A DNA stretch of 64,000 bases from Conus ventricosus. Its lineage: Eukaryota > Mollusca > Gastropoda > Neogastropoda > Conidae. Shown one piece after another: positions 10,991 to 23,645 of the stretch. Positions within the stretch are counted from its first letter, which is position 1. Every line of letters begins with the position of its first letter. The notes under the pieces were generated by a model. That model saw only the letters and a program-made list of their open reading frames with translations. It was not told the DNA's origin and did not search any database. Location of the stretch: contig CM031602.1 of NCBI GenBank assembly GCA_018398815.1, forward strand, positions 100,507,511-100,571,510, written 5' to 3'. Position numbers and translations under genes: made by a program.

Positions 10991-11053
10991 ATGTGTGTGT
11001 GTGTGTGTGTGTGGTGTGTGTTGGTGTTTGGTGTGTGTGTGTGGTGTGTAGGG
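10991..11053 (+). repeat. GT microsatellite at a contig end
   Basis: The GT-rich run is broken off by the 100-N gap. The matching run in copy 2 begins near 23071 and continues into unrelated GT sequence. Confidence 0.9.
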
Positions 11054-11153
11054 NNNNNNNNNNNNNNNNNNNNNNNNNNNNNNNNNNNNNNNNNNNNNNN
11101 NNNNNNNNNNNNNNNNNNNNNNNNNNNNNNNNNNNNNNNNNNNNNNNNNNNNN
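11054..11153. other. 100-N gap
   Basis: Exactly 100 Ns, the usual arbitrary scaffold join of unknown length. Confidence 0.99.
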
Positions 11154-12240
11154 TTCTGGCTTGGGGCCTTAACTGATCGCTTTCTCAAGCGTACTTCTTT
11201 AAAATGGATGGAGCGGGCCTTGTGTTTAAGCCTTGATTGTGCCCTAAGTTTTGATCGTCTCCAGCTAATGAGGATTTCATTGTTATAATTCTGTATCATG
11301 CCAATCTGTAGTCTAAGGTCGGAGGGTAGCATGTATAATCCATGGCCTACAACAAAGTCAACCTTTGACCTAGCATGTGCAAGAACGTCTTGATACCTTT
11401 GTATGCTAGCAGGCAAATCAACAGCAGAGTTAATAGCATCTTCTAAATTAACTAGAAATTGTTTTCTGGCGTCAAAGCCTGTAGATTGATCAACTATGCT
11501 AGACTTGGTCTGTGCTTGTGCTCCTAATAGACACCAAACGTATGTTCGTATGGAGTCATTAAGTTTTGCACTCCTGGCATTGTTAGACCTTCACTTTCAT
11601 CTAAGATAAATGTTGCCCAAGCATTAGGATGTTTTTGTACTATGGCTCCCAATCGAACTTGTTTGCCTGGTTGAAAAGAGGTGTGGTCAGGCCAGTAGTC
11701 ATACTCATATTCTCTATGTTGACCCCACAATACAACGTGCCTAACCCATGATTGCGGTCTAACTTTTGTCTAAAAATCAGTTGAAGGATCAATGTTAAAT
11801 TCGTTGCAGATTCTTTCATATGCATTATTGTCCATTGGGCTGTTAAATGGATTAAACGCGTTGTCGTTTGGAGGGCTACTTGTAGTTCAGTTAGTATTCG
11901 CCTGAACTGGTAATAAACATGTAAGTTATATACTGCCCTTACTAAAGATTGGGGTGGTTTAAATGGTTTGCATATGAAACACCGCAGCCAGTAGTTGCGC
12001 AGTAAACGCAAAATTTAACTGATTCTGGTAAAACATCATGGGGTGAGATGTCCATGCTGATGGTACTCTATCATTATTTATTGGCGGATTTGAATATCTA
12101 GTTAGTGGGTTTACAAGTCTAACTTGGAAGCCATATGATTCGTCTACTGCAATGGTTAAATTGCTGAAGTCCAAAGATTTAGGGTTATAAAACGCTCCTA
12201 CATTGTAAGTAGCACTTTCGTTATATTTAAAAGGTTCCAT
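11154..12240 (-). pseudogene. Polinton-like capsid-type protein, frameshifted, 3' end in the gap
   Basis: The ATG at 12240 starts a protein that can be followed over four frames to the gap. It is clearly homologous to the plus-strand gene at 57464-58486: both show FYQNQLNFA, RQKLD-NHGLGT, RSKVDF and LYMLPSDLRLQIG in the same order. This copy retains about 50 N-terminal residues that the 57 kb copy lacks. The family is known to me as an uncharacterised protein of Polinton-like elements; a capsid or minor capsid role is inference. It is divergent from the gene at 12276. Confidence 0.72.
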
Positions 12241-12275
12241 TTTTTAAATTAATTTTTTAAATAGTTATAAAAAAG
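12241..12275. promoter_or_regulatory. AT-rich divergent spacer, copy 2
   Basis: Thirty-five bases made almost only of A and T lie between the minus-strand capsid-type start at 12240 and the plus-strand start at 12276. Probable bidirectional promoter, by analogy with the four similar spacers in this window. Confidence 0.35.
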
Positions 12276-13001
12276 ATGCACATCTATATAAACCAACAAA
12301 ACAAAAGTGTGTTCTTAACGCGCCCAATTGACAATAGGCGAGGTAATTATAGTGATTGCCCTTAAAGAAAATTGGGTTTTTAAAATAAAATGGATTAACA
12401 TATCTGAAAGAGTTAAGAATAACTGGTGGAAGTTAAGGACGAACAAGGCAATATATTAAAACATTTAAAAATACCCGACGGTTACTACAACTTTTGTTCT
12501 TTAAGAGAAGTATTTAGCGGTTTTGGCATTAAGTTAACAATTAAGAGGCAAATCTTATAGTTACTATGAATTTTCCAGAAGAGGAAAGGGAGATTGCTTT
12601 TCCTAGAGGCCTTGCTCGAATTTTGGGCTTTTATGATAGCAGTGAGACGTATCATATTAAAACACACGGCCTTGTAGAATGGGGCATTTATGAATATTTA
12701 GGCAGTAGACCAGCCGATTTTCTCGTGAACCCGACGTTGTATGTCTATTTAGAGGAGTTAAAAACAGACCGCAATTTATTTATGGGCAGCCCCTACAATT
12801 CTACGAGCACTGCTGGCAATTAAGGCAGGGTTTTGCGATTATCAGTTATATAAGTTTGGAGGAGACAGTCATTTTAAAGAATTAATTAGCGTAGATATAT
12901 ATTCATTAAATATAAAAATAACTAATCAAAACGGAAATCCAGTTGTTTGCTCTGATTTATTAATGGTGCTGGAAGTAGAAGAGCGTGCTGTAGGCTCTTA
13001 A
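12276..13001 (+). pseudogene. Polinton-like uncharacterised structural-type protein, copy 2
   Basis: It runs from the ATG at 12276 to the TAA at 12999-13001, about 240 codons if the frame were continuous. Open pieces include 12566-12823. Fewer indels are present than in the copy at 234, which supports the coding reading. No catalytic motif is visible. The protein ends in an alternating hydrophobic, beta-strand-like segment. Its position, divergent from a capsid-type gene, suggests a virion component; this is inference. The TIR element begins 12 bases after the stop. Confidence 0.55.
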
Positions 13002-13013
13002 TTTTTATATTAT

Positions 13014-14463
13014 ATGGAGAGAATGTAAATATGCGGGTTCAAGCCCACCCATCTTATTTCTCTTGTTTTTTTGTAAAAATCAGAAGAAAGTATATGTGTG
13101 TGCGTGAGTGGGCAGGGTGTGTGTGTGGGGTGGGGGTGAGGGTGGGGGGTGGGGGTGAGGGTGGGGGTGTGAATGAGTGGGATGGGGGTGGGGTGGGGGT
13201 GGGGGGTGGGGGCAGGGGGTGGGGGTGTGCATGTGTGGGGTGGGGGCGTGCGTGCGTGGGGTGGGGGGTGGGGGTGTGGGCTGGAGCGCTGACAAGGGGT
13301 TTTTCCCTCCCTCTCATGACCTTTGACCGACCATAGCTGGAGCGCTGGTGGCCGCGCTTGGTTGGTAAACGCACAGAGAAAGCATCAAACCAGCCGACCG
13401 ACCGATCGATGATTCAGACGACGCGCGAGCTGGGGAGGTTGCTATCATGACCTTTGACCGACCATAGCTGGAGCGCTGGCGTCTCTTGCTTCCTGGGAGC
13501 CTGTCGTTACTATTTTTAGAAGCGCGTCATGCGTTTGTGGCATTCACTGAGAGACTTGCAGCAGAACCGGCTTTCAGTAAACAGAAGTAATTTCAGCCAT
13601 GTTTTTCAGTTTCATGAAAGAACTTTCGTGGATCGGTTCATTATCAAGTTGCTCTACAAAACAATTACGTAAAAATCGTCTAGTTCACTTACTGTCATTT
13701 CACGTTTTCTTTGCTTCGTTTACAAAAGATTTAGGCTTTATTTTGATTGGGTTGGTTTCGAGCAAGACTCACCACGTTCCAATTTTTCAAAATATGAAAT
13801 CATTTCCGATAATAGTTTTTGTATTTCAATATTATTCTTTTTTGATCATCCGAATAAAGCAAATGCTCAGTTTGGCTTTCTTGAGAACTAGCATCCATAG
13901 TGGCTTCTTGTGAAGAGAACCCAGCTTCCAAACTCGAATCAGTCATTTGTTAAGAGAGAGATAATACACGCGCGTCTAGACACCTAAGCCGTCCGCTGCA
14001 TAATGATGGCGACCGGCAGCTAACTTGGTGCCCGACCGAGAATGATGTCATACTTCCTGTCTATTGGCTGAACGCGCACACGTGGGCAGCTAAACTAATT
14101 AATAATGAATTATTTGCAGGGGTCTCGTGCGCAACAGACCGTGCAAGTAGCCCGGGAAACCAATATTGATTAGAACCGGTCTGTGACCGCCAAACCATAT
14201 ACGTTTTAGTTCATTTTATGTTCCTGGAGAGAATGTCAATATGCGGGTTCACGATCACCCATGTTATTCTGCACGGAAACCCCCATTTTAAATTAACGAT
14301 TAGGTCGATTTTTAGAGGTTTTGGCATGTTAATCTTAGTGTGAAACAGGTGTTAAATTTGGCCAAAACTGATATGTGATGGACGTGATTTGTATGTGAAA
14401 AAGGGGGTTTTCGTGCAGAATAAGATTGGTGAGCTTGACCCCGCATATTTACATTCTCTACAT
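13014..14463. mobile_element. Candidate TIR element, copy 2
   Basis: Same structure as 971-2410, with matching inverted ends at 13014 and 14463. The internal G-rich tract is at 13115-13283. Confidence 0.45.
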
Positions 14464-14827
14464 TAAAAATATGCCGTATTTTGTTTTGTCTCTTTCGATT
14501 GGTGGAACAGTAAATTTTCTTTTATGTCTGATATATCAAAATCAAGTTTAATATCCGCAAGGACGAAATGTTTACGCAGTAATATGCCATAGAGAGCATG
14601 CTACAAATTTTTTTCAAGCAACAATATAAATTTTTTTAGTACAACAAAGATATAGTGATATTTCTTAACACTAAATCATCAAATGAGTTATGACCTTATC
14701 TTCAGATATTTTCCTTTGCGAACGATTTTGTTACGTGTTTTGAGAACCAAGTTTAAAATGTGAGTAAGCATAAAACAGCAGCGAAACAGCGGCTGCAACA
14801 ACAACTACGACAACAAAAGCAACGAAA

Positions 14828-14833
14828 AACACA

Positions 14834-14899
<66 letters not shown>

Positions 14900-14910
14900 C
14901 ACACACGCAC
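14828..14910 (+). repeat. (CA)n microsatellite, copy 2
   Basis: Allelic or duplicated partner of 2774-2860, with a different repeat number. Confidence 0.95.
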
Positions 14911-15004
14911 ACATGCACTCATATCGAAATCATCTTCCAAAGCGACCAAACAGTTAAATGATTCGCAGTGTGACCACGGTCAGATTGATTCACTGCAGTC
15001 GACG

Positions 15005-15198
15005 AGTCACCTATGACTATGGGACTGCAACGCACACCGTGCGCCACTTTACCTGAACGCCACCGTGTTAGTGAGTCACCTATGACTATGGGACTGCAAC
15101 GCACACCGTGCGCCACTTTACCTGAACCCCACCGTGTTAGTGTGTCACCTATGACTATGGGACTGCAACGCACACTGTGCGCCACTTTACCTGAACGC
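15005..15198 (+). repeat. 69-bp tandem repeat, copy 2
   Basis: Three units run up to the AACGC at 15194-15198, where the second Gypsy copy begins. The array resumes at 18360. Confidence 0.9.
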
Positions 15199-18100
15199 TG
15201 TAGCATGTTCGTTCACTGGCTTTTGGGTAATAAGACGAAAGTCGAGAGACTTCCGGTTGGAACACAACAACGATGTCGTCTGTCTTTGTTTTCGTGTGCC
15301 TGCGAGTATCTCTCTAAACCAATCGTTTTTTTGTCCATCCGATACAGTAGATGGTGTCAGAAGTGGGAAGGTTGAGAACAACGTCATTGTACCAGTGGAC
15401 CACCCGACGGACTGGTGTAGCCCAATCGTCGTCGTACCAAAGACCAACGGCAATGTACGTATCTGCGTGGACTTGACTCGACTCAACAACAGCGTGAAGA
15501 GGGAAGTCTATGCCATGCCAGCAGTGGAAGAGACACTCAACAAGATATCTGAGGGGAAAGTCTTCACCAAACTCGACGCCAATTTAGGCTTCCACCAGAT
15601 CCAGCTGGACGATGAGAGTTCCAAGGTCACAACATTCATCACACCCTTCGGACGCTTCAAATTCCTAAGATTACCATATGGGATTTCCTCAGCTCCAGAA
15701 TACTTCCAGAAGAAGATGGACACAATCCTGCAGGGACTTGCCGGAGTTGTGTGCCAAAAATGGATGACACTCTTGTGTTTGGTAGGGACAAGTCAGAACA
15801 TGATACAAGACTGCGGAAGGTCCTGGACAGGCTGTCCCAAGCTGGCCTCACCCTCAACCTAGAAAAGTTTGAGTTCGCAAAAACACAGCTTGAATACTTG
15901 GGTCAGATCATCGACTCAACGGCATGAGGAAGGACCCTGCCAAAGTCAAGGCCATCGTGGAGATGAGACAGCCAGAGACCGTTGGCGATGTCAGGCGATT
16001 CCTGGGCATGGTCAACCAGCTCATGAAATCATGCCAAACCTTGACGACAAATCCAAACCGCTGAGGGACCTACTACGCAAAGACGTTGCATGGACCTGGA
16101 GCCCAGACCAGCAGCAGGCCTTCGACGCCCTCAAGGAGGACCTGACCTCATCTGAGACACTTGCTCTCTACCACCCAGAGTGGGACACAGTCATCTCAGC
16201 AGACTCCAGCAGTTTCGGCCTCGGCGCAGTCCTACTACAGCGTCAGAACGATGGACACATGAAACCTGTCGCGTATGCCAGCAGATCTCTCACAAAGACG
16301 GAGAAACGATACGCCCAGATAGAGAAAGAAGCCCTCGCAATTGTGTGGAGCCTTGAACATTAGGCTGACCTTCTGATCGGCGAAGACTTTCATGTAGAGA
16401 CCGACCACAAACCCCTGGTGCCACTGCTCTCTACCAAACTCATCGACGAACTGCCAGTTCGTGTCCAGCGCTTCCGGATGCGTCTGCTACGTTTCCGCTT
16501 CACCATCCACCATGTCCCGGGCAAGGAACTTTACACCGCCGATGCGTTGTCCAGAGCACCCCAAGATGCCAACGACTTGCCAGACGGTGACTTCACAGAA
16601 CTGGTCGAGGTGTACCTCAATGCCGACCTATATACAATACCTGCTTCGGACCACAGGCTGGCACAGATCAGAGCGGAACTGAAGAAGGATGACACTCTCC
16701 GCATCGTGATGCACTACGTCACCAACGGCTGGCCGACAAGCAGCAGCTGAACAAAGCCCCCAAGCAGTACAAGGCTGAAGCCGGAAACTCGACTGTTCAT
16801 GACGGACTGCTCATGAAGGGACAACGATTGGTGATTCCGTCATCCCTGAGGCATGATATCCTGAGCCATCTGCACGACGGCCACTAGGGCATATGAAAAC
16901 AAAGGAGAACGCCTGCAACAGCGTGTGGTGGCCGTCCATAACCAAGGATATCGAAGCGATGGTCAAAACCTGCCCAAATGCACCAAACACCGCAAAGCCA
17001 GGACAGAACCCATGAAGGGGACCCCGTTTCCAGACCGACCATGGCAGAGAGCTGCTGCTGACTTCTTCCATCACGACGGAAAAATATATCTCCTGGTAAA
17101 TTGACTACTACTCGAGAGACGTCGAGATTACTCTGATCCCCAACAGCACCACAGCAGAGGTGACAATTGCCAGGCTAAAGAAAGTCTTCAGCCGCCACGG
17201 TATCCCAGACATCCTTGTCACGGACAACGGCCCCCAGTTCGCCTCTTCCGACTTCGCATCCTTTGCCACAACCTGGGATTGGACCATGTGACATCCTCAC
17301 CTCACTACCCCAGTCCAGCGGCGAACTTGAACGTGCCGTGCAGACCATCAAGAACCTCATGAAGAAGTGTGATGACGAATACCTTGGCCTCCTCATGTAC
17401 CGCAACACCCCTTGGCCAATGGTTTCTCCCCTGCTCAGCTGAGCATGGGATGCCACCTCAAAACTCGTGTCCCCTGCACCCCGGAGCCCCTCCTGCCCCA
17501 GACCCCTGACATCGACATCCTGAAAAGGAAGGAGGAGTACCGGGAGAAGATGACGGCGGACTATAACAGACGACACAACGTTGTTGCCCTGAAGACGTGT
17601 TCCCCGGCGTTAATGTGTGGGTCCCTGACCCTGCAGAAACAGGGCACCGTCATCAAGCAGCATTGAGGCTCCCAGAAGCTTCATCATCAAGACCTCTGAT
17701 GGGGACTTGTCCGCAGAAATCGGCGGATGACCCGGAAAATGCATCCGCCAAACAACCCCCTGTCCCTGGATGCACCGCCCATCCATGGTGCCTTCATGCC
17801 TGTCCCCCGCTCACCCCCCTTTCCCGATGTCCGACCCTGTGCACAACATCGCCCGTACCACGTGCACCGGACCCTCCTGAACCTGGGGAAAGCAGACCTG
17901 CAGCAGAGGGAACGTCAACGACACCACCCCAGGGACCAGTTGCAACACCTGCCCAAAGCCAACGGGACCTGCCCTTGACCCAGCTTGCAGCAACACCCCG
18001 AAGGCCAACCCGAAACCGGAGACCACCAACCTATTTGAAGGACTATGACTATTGATTCGCGCGTACACTCAGATCGGTCTAGTCATAACACCCTCTTCTA

Positions 18101-18359
18101 GTCAAACATGGACTTTACTTCAATTGAAAGTTGTGTCCATTGAATAGGTGATCGGTCTCGATTTCGACTCTGCTCATTCCGGTTCGATCCATTTGAAAGA
18201 GGGAGATGTAGCATGTTCGTTCACTGGCTTTTGGGTAATAAGACGAAAGTCGAGAGACTTCCGGTTGGAACACAACAACGATGTCGTCTGTCTTTGTTTT
18301 CGTGTGCCTGCGAGTATCTCTCTAAACCAATCCTTTCTTTGTCCATCCGATACAGTAGA
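15199..18359 (+). mobile_element. Gag-less Ty3/Gypsy LTR retrotransposon, copy 2
   Basis: LTRs at 15199-15351 and 18207-18359, target duplication AACGC at 15194-15198 and 18360-18364, primer binding site at 15352-15368. It has the same internal gag-protease deletion and the same insertion point as 3146-6310, so it is the same insertion event seen twice. Confidence 0.93.
15257..18055 (+). pseudogene. pol: Gypsy pol, copy 2 (broken)
   Basis: Domain order as in copy 1. The TAG stops at 16361-16363 and 16885-16887 are shared with copy 1. Private lesions include an indel exactly at the reverse transcriptase catalytic box near 15757, one near 15918, one near 16029 and several in the integrase core. 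The region copy 1 breaks near 3957 is intact here, and the reverse is true near 16029. The tail reads continuously to TYLKDYDY and the TGA at 18053-18055. The pattern argues for consensus error on top of an already dead element. Confidence 0.92.
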
Positions 18360-18448
18360 AACGCCACCGTGTTAGTGTGTCACCTATGACTATGGGACTG
18401 CAACGCACACCGTGCGCCACTTTACCTGAACCCCACCGTGTTAGTGTG
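18360..18448 (+). repeat. 69-bp tandem repeat, right part, copy 2
   Basis: Continuation of the interrupted array, as at 6311-6400. Confidence 0.88.
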
Positions 18449-18449
18449 C

Positions 18450-19595
18450 TAAGACGCCATAATTGTTGAATTCTTTCCTAAAATTGAGTCCCCTTCTTCA
18501 TTAGGTAGGCAGATTAATGAAACAGTTTCAACTTTGCCATCTGTACCGAATTACGCAATGCCGCCATTCTAAAAACCGACCTAACTAAGGCACGTTTACA
18601 AATTGGCAGTAGAACTTGGAATTCCCCAAATGCTAGATTTGTATGTCAAATTGTCTAGCATTTTTTTTAAAACGTGCAGAACATGTCAACGACAGTTTAT
18701 GGCATCATTGCTCATCTATTGGCATAAGTCCCAGTGTCAGTTTTCTCCAGAGAAAAATGAACCGTTTCAGATTTCAACACGTTCAGTTTTCTATGAAGAA
18801 TACCGACACCTGTTGTAGAATATTGACTCCTATGGTAACGTAGAATATTAAATCCGTTGCAAAATCACCCTTTATTATTGTTTATTGCTTATGCATATTT
18901 ATTGCCTCTTTGTGATTGCTTTTGTTTCAAAAAATGAAATAGGCTGTCTGCCATCTTTCAAGAAATGACCCCTTGGTTTAACTCCTCACACATCACCGGT
19001 TCTATTCATCCTAAGATGCTGAAATACGTGAAATAGCGTGTCGAACCCATATTTTCAGCTTTATCCTCTGCATATAGCTAACAGAATCCAAGCAATGACC
19101 GAGTACTTAGCTTAAAAGTTCACCAAACCGGATGGGAATGGCGAGTTGAACTCACCCTTTTCCTGTTTAGGTCTCGGTTTAGCCTTCGCTTGAGTTCGTG
19201 AACCTGACAGACGCAATGTTTTTCAGTTTACACAAAATTTATGTCTTCATCTAAATCATCTCAACAGTTTGTTTCAATGGTTGTTTGGCAAGTAAATATG
19301 CATTGTTTCATTTGTTTTCTGTTTATTAGTAACCACAAACTATCTGATTTCAGCATCCCCATTCATACACTGTGACTCATACTTTGTTAACAAGGACGGG
19401 TTTGGTATTTCATTCCAAACTTTAAGTTTCACAGCCGGTTCTAAACCATTATCATGACGCAGATTCAATCTGATGTGATTTTTTGTTTTGTTTTCTGGCC
19501 TGTTTTTTTTTTCTTGTTGAGGCTCCTTTATAACAAAAGTGCACTACATCATTCCTTACATTCACGACTGGTGGTAAACAAGTTCCTTTTTCATT

Positions 19596-19596
<1 letters not shown>
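18450..19596. other. Unassigned sequence, copy 2
   Basis: Matches 6401-7547. Nothing recognisable. Confidence 0.5.
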
Positions 19597-19666
<70 letters not shown>

Positions 19667-19722
19667 TGACAGACAGACAGACAGACAGACAGGCAGACAG
19701 ACAGACAGACAGACTGGCAGTC

Positions 19723-19759
<37 letters not shown>

Positions 19760-19760
19760 G
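19597..19760 (+). repeat. (GA)n/(GACA)n microsatellite, copy 2
   Basis: Partner of 7548-7710. The GA run is broken by two small GGA/GAA interruptions not present in copy 1. Confidence 0.95.
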
Positions 19761-20267
19761 TGCGCGTGCTGCGTGGGGAATGAGAAAAAATACGGCAGAT
19801 ACTTTGGCGTGCAGTTGTCATTGAGTATTGTTTTGAGAAACTTTATTCATTAACTTGTTTTCTTAGGCATGGAGTCTGAAAGACAAGAAATGCAGGAAAA
19901 TCGATAAATCAGTTCAGGAGCTACAAGCAATACCTGATGCTATGCTGGCGTAAACAATACTTTTCATTCAAAGACCGACTATTTTCTGCTTCTACTACCT
20001 TTTTCCTCGTGCCACAGTGCCGTTGATTAATCATTGATTCATGCGTCAAGCATATTTTTGCTGGACTAAATGCTGTCACCATATGCGAGTTCTTCTCTTT
20101 TCTCTTCTGTAGTAAACCGACGGTGGGATAACTCTTGTATGGTGGAGATGGATGTTGGTGGAGATTAGGGGTATGGAGATGGATCTATTGTTTAGGGGTT
20201 TGTTTCTTTCTTGGTGTTTTACGCCTAGTCGATAGCGGTAGAGACAGACGAACGTGGGAAAATAGGC

Positions 20268-21740
20268 ATGGGGGAACATAGAACAGGGGGAACACAGAAC
20301 CGGGGAAACATAGAGCAAGGGAAATATACTGCTAGGGGAATAGAAGACGGGAGATCGTAGAGCGGGGAACATAGAGCCGGGGAATCATAGAACCAGGGAA
20401 ACATAGAGCAAGGGAAATATACTACTAGGAGACCAGGAGATCGTAGAGCCGGGGAACATAGTGCACGGGAAACATAGAAAGAACAGGAGGATCATGAACT
20501 GGCATATGGTAGAGCTGGGGAACATAGAGCCGGAGAATCATAGAGCCAGGGAAACATAGAAAGAACAGGAGGAACATAGAACTGGACAAACACGGAGCAG
20601 GGGAAACATAAAACTGGGGAACATGGAACTGGCAGATCGTAGAGCTGGGGAACACAGTGCTAGGCAATCACAGAGCCAGGAAACATAGAGCTAGAGGATT
20701 ATGGAGCTGGGGGAACATAGAGCCTGTGTAACACAGAGCTAGGGGATTATAGAACTGGGGGGAAATAGAGCCTGTGTAACACAGAGCTGGGGGATTATAA
20801 AACTAGGGGAAATAGAGCTTGGGGAAACAAGAGAGAGCCGGGGTAACACAGAGCTAGGGGATTATAGAACTGGGGAAACATAGAGCCTTGTAACACAGAG
20901 CTAGGGGATTATAGAACTGGGGGAACATAGAGCCTGGGTAACACAGAACTATGGGATTATAGAACTGGGGAAACATAGAGCCTTGTAACACAGAGCTAGG
21001 GGATTATAGAACTGGGGGAACATAGAGCCTGGGTAACACAGAGCTAGGGATTATAGAACTGGGGAACATAGAGCTAGGGGATTATAGAACTGGGGGAACA
21101 TAGAGCTAGGGGATTATAGAGCTGGGGGAACATAGAGCTAAGGGATTATAGAACTTGGGGAACATAGAGCTTGGGGAAACAAGAGAATAAGAGTAACATA
21201 GAGCTAGGGGATTATAGAACTGGGGAACATAGAGCTAAGGGATTATAGAACTGGGGGAACATAGAGCTTGGGGAAACAAGAGAGCCGAGGTGACATAGAG
21301 CTAGGGGAATATAGAACTGTGGGAACATAGAGCTTGGGGAAACAAGAGAGCCGAGGTGACATAGAGCTAGGGGATTGTAGAACTGGGGGAACATAGAGCT
21401 TGGGGAAACAAGAGAGCCGAGGTGACATAGAGCTAGGGGATTGTAGAACTGGGGGAACATAGAGCTTGGGGGAAACAAGAGAGCCGAGGTGACATAGAGC
21501 TAGGGGAATATAGAACTGTGGGAACATAGAGCTTGGGGACACAGAGAGCTGGGGTAACATAGAGCTGGAGGAACACAGGAAAGCAGATAAACATAGAGCA
21601 CGGGAAACCAAGGGGTGGGGAAACATAGAGCATGGGAAACCAAGAGGTGGGGGAACTAGAGCATGGGAAACCAGGGGGTGGGGAAACATAGAGCATGGGA
21701 AACCAAGGGGTGGGGGAAAAGAAACCTGGGAAGAAAGAAC
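20268..21740 (+). repeat. 16-17 bp minisatellite, copy 2
   Basis: Partner of 8213-9670 with a cleaner ~66 bp higher-order period between about 21200 and 21530. Confidence 0.92.
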
Positions 21741-21880
21741 CGGGGACACAAAGACATGCTCGCGTCCCAGCGTGGGGGCTACTGCAACTGAGCCTCACCA
21801 GTTGCCAGGACCTACCGGCATTACCGCGTACAGTCTTGTCATAATAGTCTCACAGTAGATTGGAAATCCATGGCAACGAC

Positions 21881-21881
21881 T

Positions 21882-21914
<33 letters not shown>

Positions 21915-22042
21915 GTCTCTCTCTGTCTCTCTCTTGTCTCTCTCTGTCTCTCTCTCCCCCCTCTCTCTCCCCCTCTCTCTCTCTGTCTGTCTGTCTCTGT
22001 CTCTGTCTGTCTGTCTGTCTGTCGTCTCTCTTTCTCTTCTCT

Positions 22043-22096
<54 letters not shown>

Positions 22097-22115
22097 TCTC
22101 TCTCTCTCTGTCTGT
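21881..22115 (+). repeat. (TC)n/(TCTG)n microsatellite, copy 2
   Basis: Partner of 9811-10060. Confidence 0.95.
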
Positions 22116-22338
22116 TGTGTTTTTCAATACAGCCTCTGCTCCAATTTTGGGACTTTCATCACTTGAACGTTTGTCTAATGAACAACATTCATTTTGAGTC
22201 TCTTAAGTTCCGATCAAAGTGCAAAGATTGGAGGTTGTTGCAAGACATTTAGAAGAAGTCGCCGCCGTGTTGTGGTGTGACTGCAGCGAACGCTTCGTTC
22301 ATACCTTCTGTTTTTCCTCCACAGCAAATTCCGGCTGG

Positions 22339-22850
22339 GAGCCAGAATAGCTCAGTTGGTAGAGCGCCGCTCTCGTGATCCTGAGGTTGCGGGTTCGAAT
22401 CTCTGCCGGGCCGTTTCGGTACAGGGGGATTTTCCCTCGGAGTTAACATTGGTTCTGACTCCATTTCCCATACAGTCCTTCGAATGAGACTATAAACCGA
22501 GGTTCCGTGTGTGAACGTACGCATAACATCTTGCACCCACGTAAAATCCCCACCAACTTTCGGAAGAGTAGGCCAGTTTGGCCGTTGGTATGGATGACAT
22601 GCACCCTACGTGAGAAATGGAAAGAATGAAGGAAGTAAGGAAATTGAGTGAACGATATTGAACGATGTTGACACCAAGACTGAATGAACGCCAGTTGGCA
22701 GCTCTTCAGTCGACACTACCCAGGTTAGCAGCCCTTTGTGCAAACGAGTGTGGATTGTAAAGCGCTTAGAGGCTTGGTCTCTAGCCGAGAATAGGCGCTA
22801 TAAAAGTATTTATTATTATTATTATTATTATATTATTATTATTTTATTAT
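22339..22850 (+). mobile_element. tRNA-derived SINE with L2-type tail, copy 2
   Basis: Same A and B boxes, body and (ATT)n tail as 10271-10773. It is slightly longer because several homopolymers differ. Confidence 0.85.
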
Positions 22851-23070
22851 CATTTCCGCACATCTTTCTTTCATACTTGAGTTGAGCCTGTAGGTGGAAC
22901 GGCATTAAAGCTGAGAAAGAAATGAATAAAAGATCTTAGGGGAAAGAATCATGCAGAACCGAATCAAAACAAGCTCTGACACGGCGAAAAGAAGTTTTGG
23001 AGACACAACAAGAATTCAAGTTGTATGAGTGGGTTTGCATGTGTGTGCGCGCGAATGCATGAGTAATGCA

Positions 23071-23102
23071 CATGTGTGTGTGTGTGTGTGTGTGGTGTGT
23101 GT

Positions 23103-23146
<44 letters not shown>

Positions 23147-23344
23147 GTTGTGTGTGTCTGTGTGTGTGTGCGCGCGCGCGGTGTATTCGTGCATGTTCAT
23201 GTATGTGTGCGCTCTTTAAGACAATTTATGCGGGTGTGCGTGTGTGATCCTTTGGGCTGTGGAACATGCTTTTGGATGCACGCATAAGCATGTGTGCGCC
23301 GGCATATATGTCTGTAATCTAATGTATATGGGCGTACACGCATG

Positions 23345-23401
<57 letters not shown>

Positions 23402-23402
23402 T

Positions 23403-23440
<38 letters not shown>
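23071..23440 (+). repeat. GT-rich microsatellite region
   Basis: Two long GT runs (about 23071-23180 and 23348-23438) are separated by GT-biased sequence. No gene. Confidence 0.92.
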
Positions 23441-23515
23441 CTTGATTATTCGTGGAGAATGGCTCTTGAGAAGATGACAGGGCTGTTTTGTGGTACTAAT
23501 TATGATAATGACAAG

Positions 23516-23645
23516 AGAAGAAGAAGAAGAAGAAAAGAAAAGAAGAAGAAAAGAAGAAAAAAGAAGAAAAAAGAAGAAGAAGAAGAAGAAGAAGAAGAAG
23601 AACAACAACAACAACAACAACTACGACAACAACAACGAAAAAAAA
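23516..23645 (+). repeat. (GAA)n then (CAA)n microsatellite
   Basis: Purine-only AAG/GAA repeats pass into CAACAA repeats. Confidence 0.93.

Larger units (their letters stand above)
1..11053. repeat. Copy 1 of an ~11 kb near-identical duplication
   Basis: The whole segment aligns base for base with about 12030-23130. All internal landmarks keep order and an offset of 12.04-12.07 kb: the 5' LTR at 3146 against 15199, the 3' LTR at 6158 against 18207, the SINE at 10271 against 22339. Differences are mostly one-base insertions or deletions in homopolymers. The copy ends in a GT tract at a 100-N gap. Two haplotypes placed side by side by a scaffolder is the simplest reading; a real tandem duplication cannot be excluded. 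Confidence 0.9.
12030..23130. repeat. Copy 2 of the ~11 kb duplication
   Basis: Partner of 1-11053, with the same order of elements. Its left edge within the capsid-type gene corresponds to window position 1, so the true repeat unit probably extends further left. It ends in the GT tract near 23071-23150, after which the two copies cannot be compared. Confidence 0.88.
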
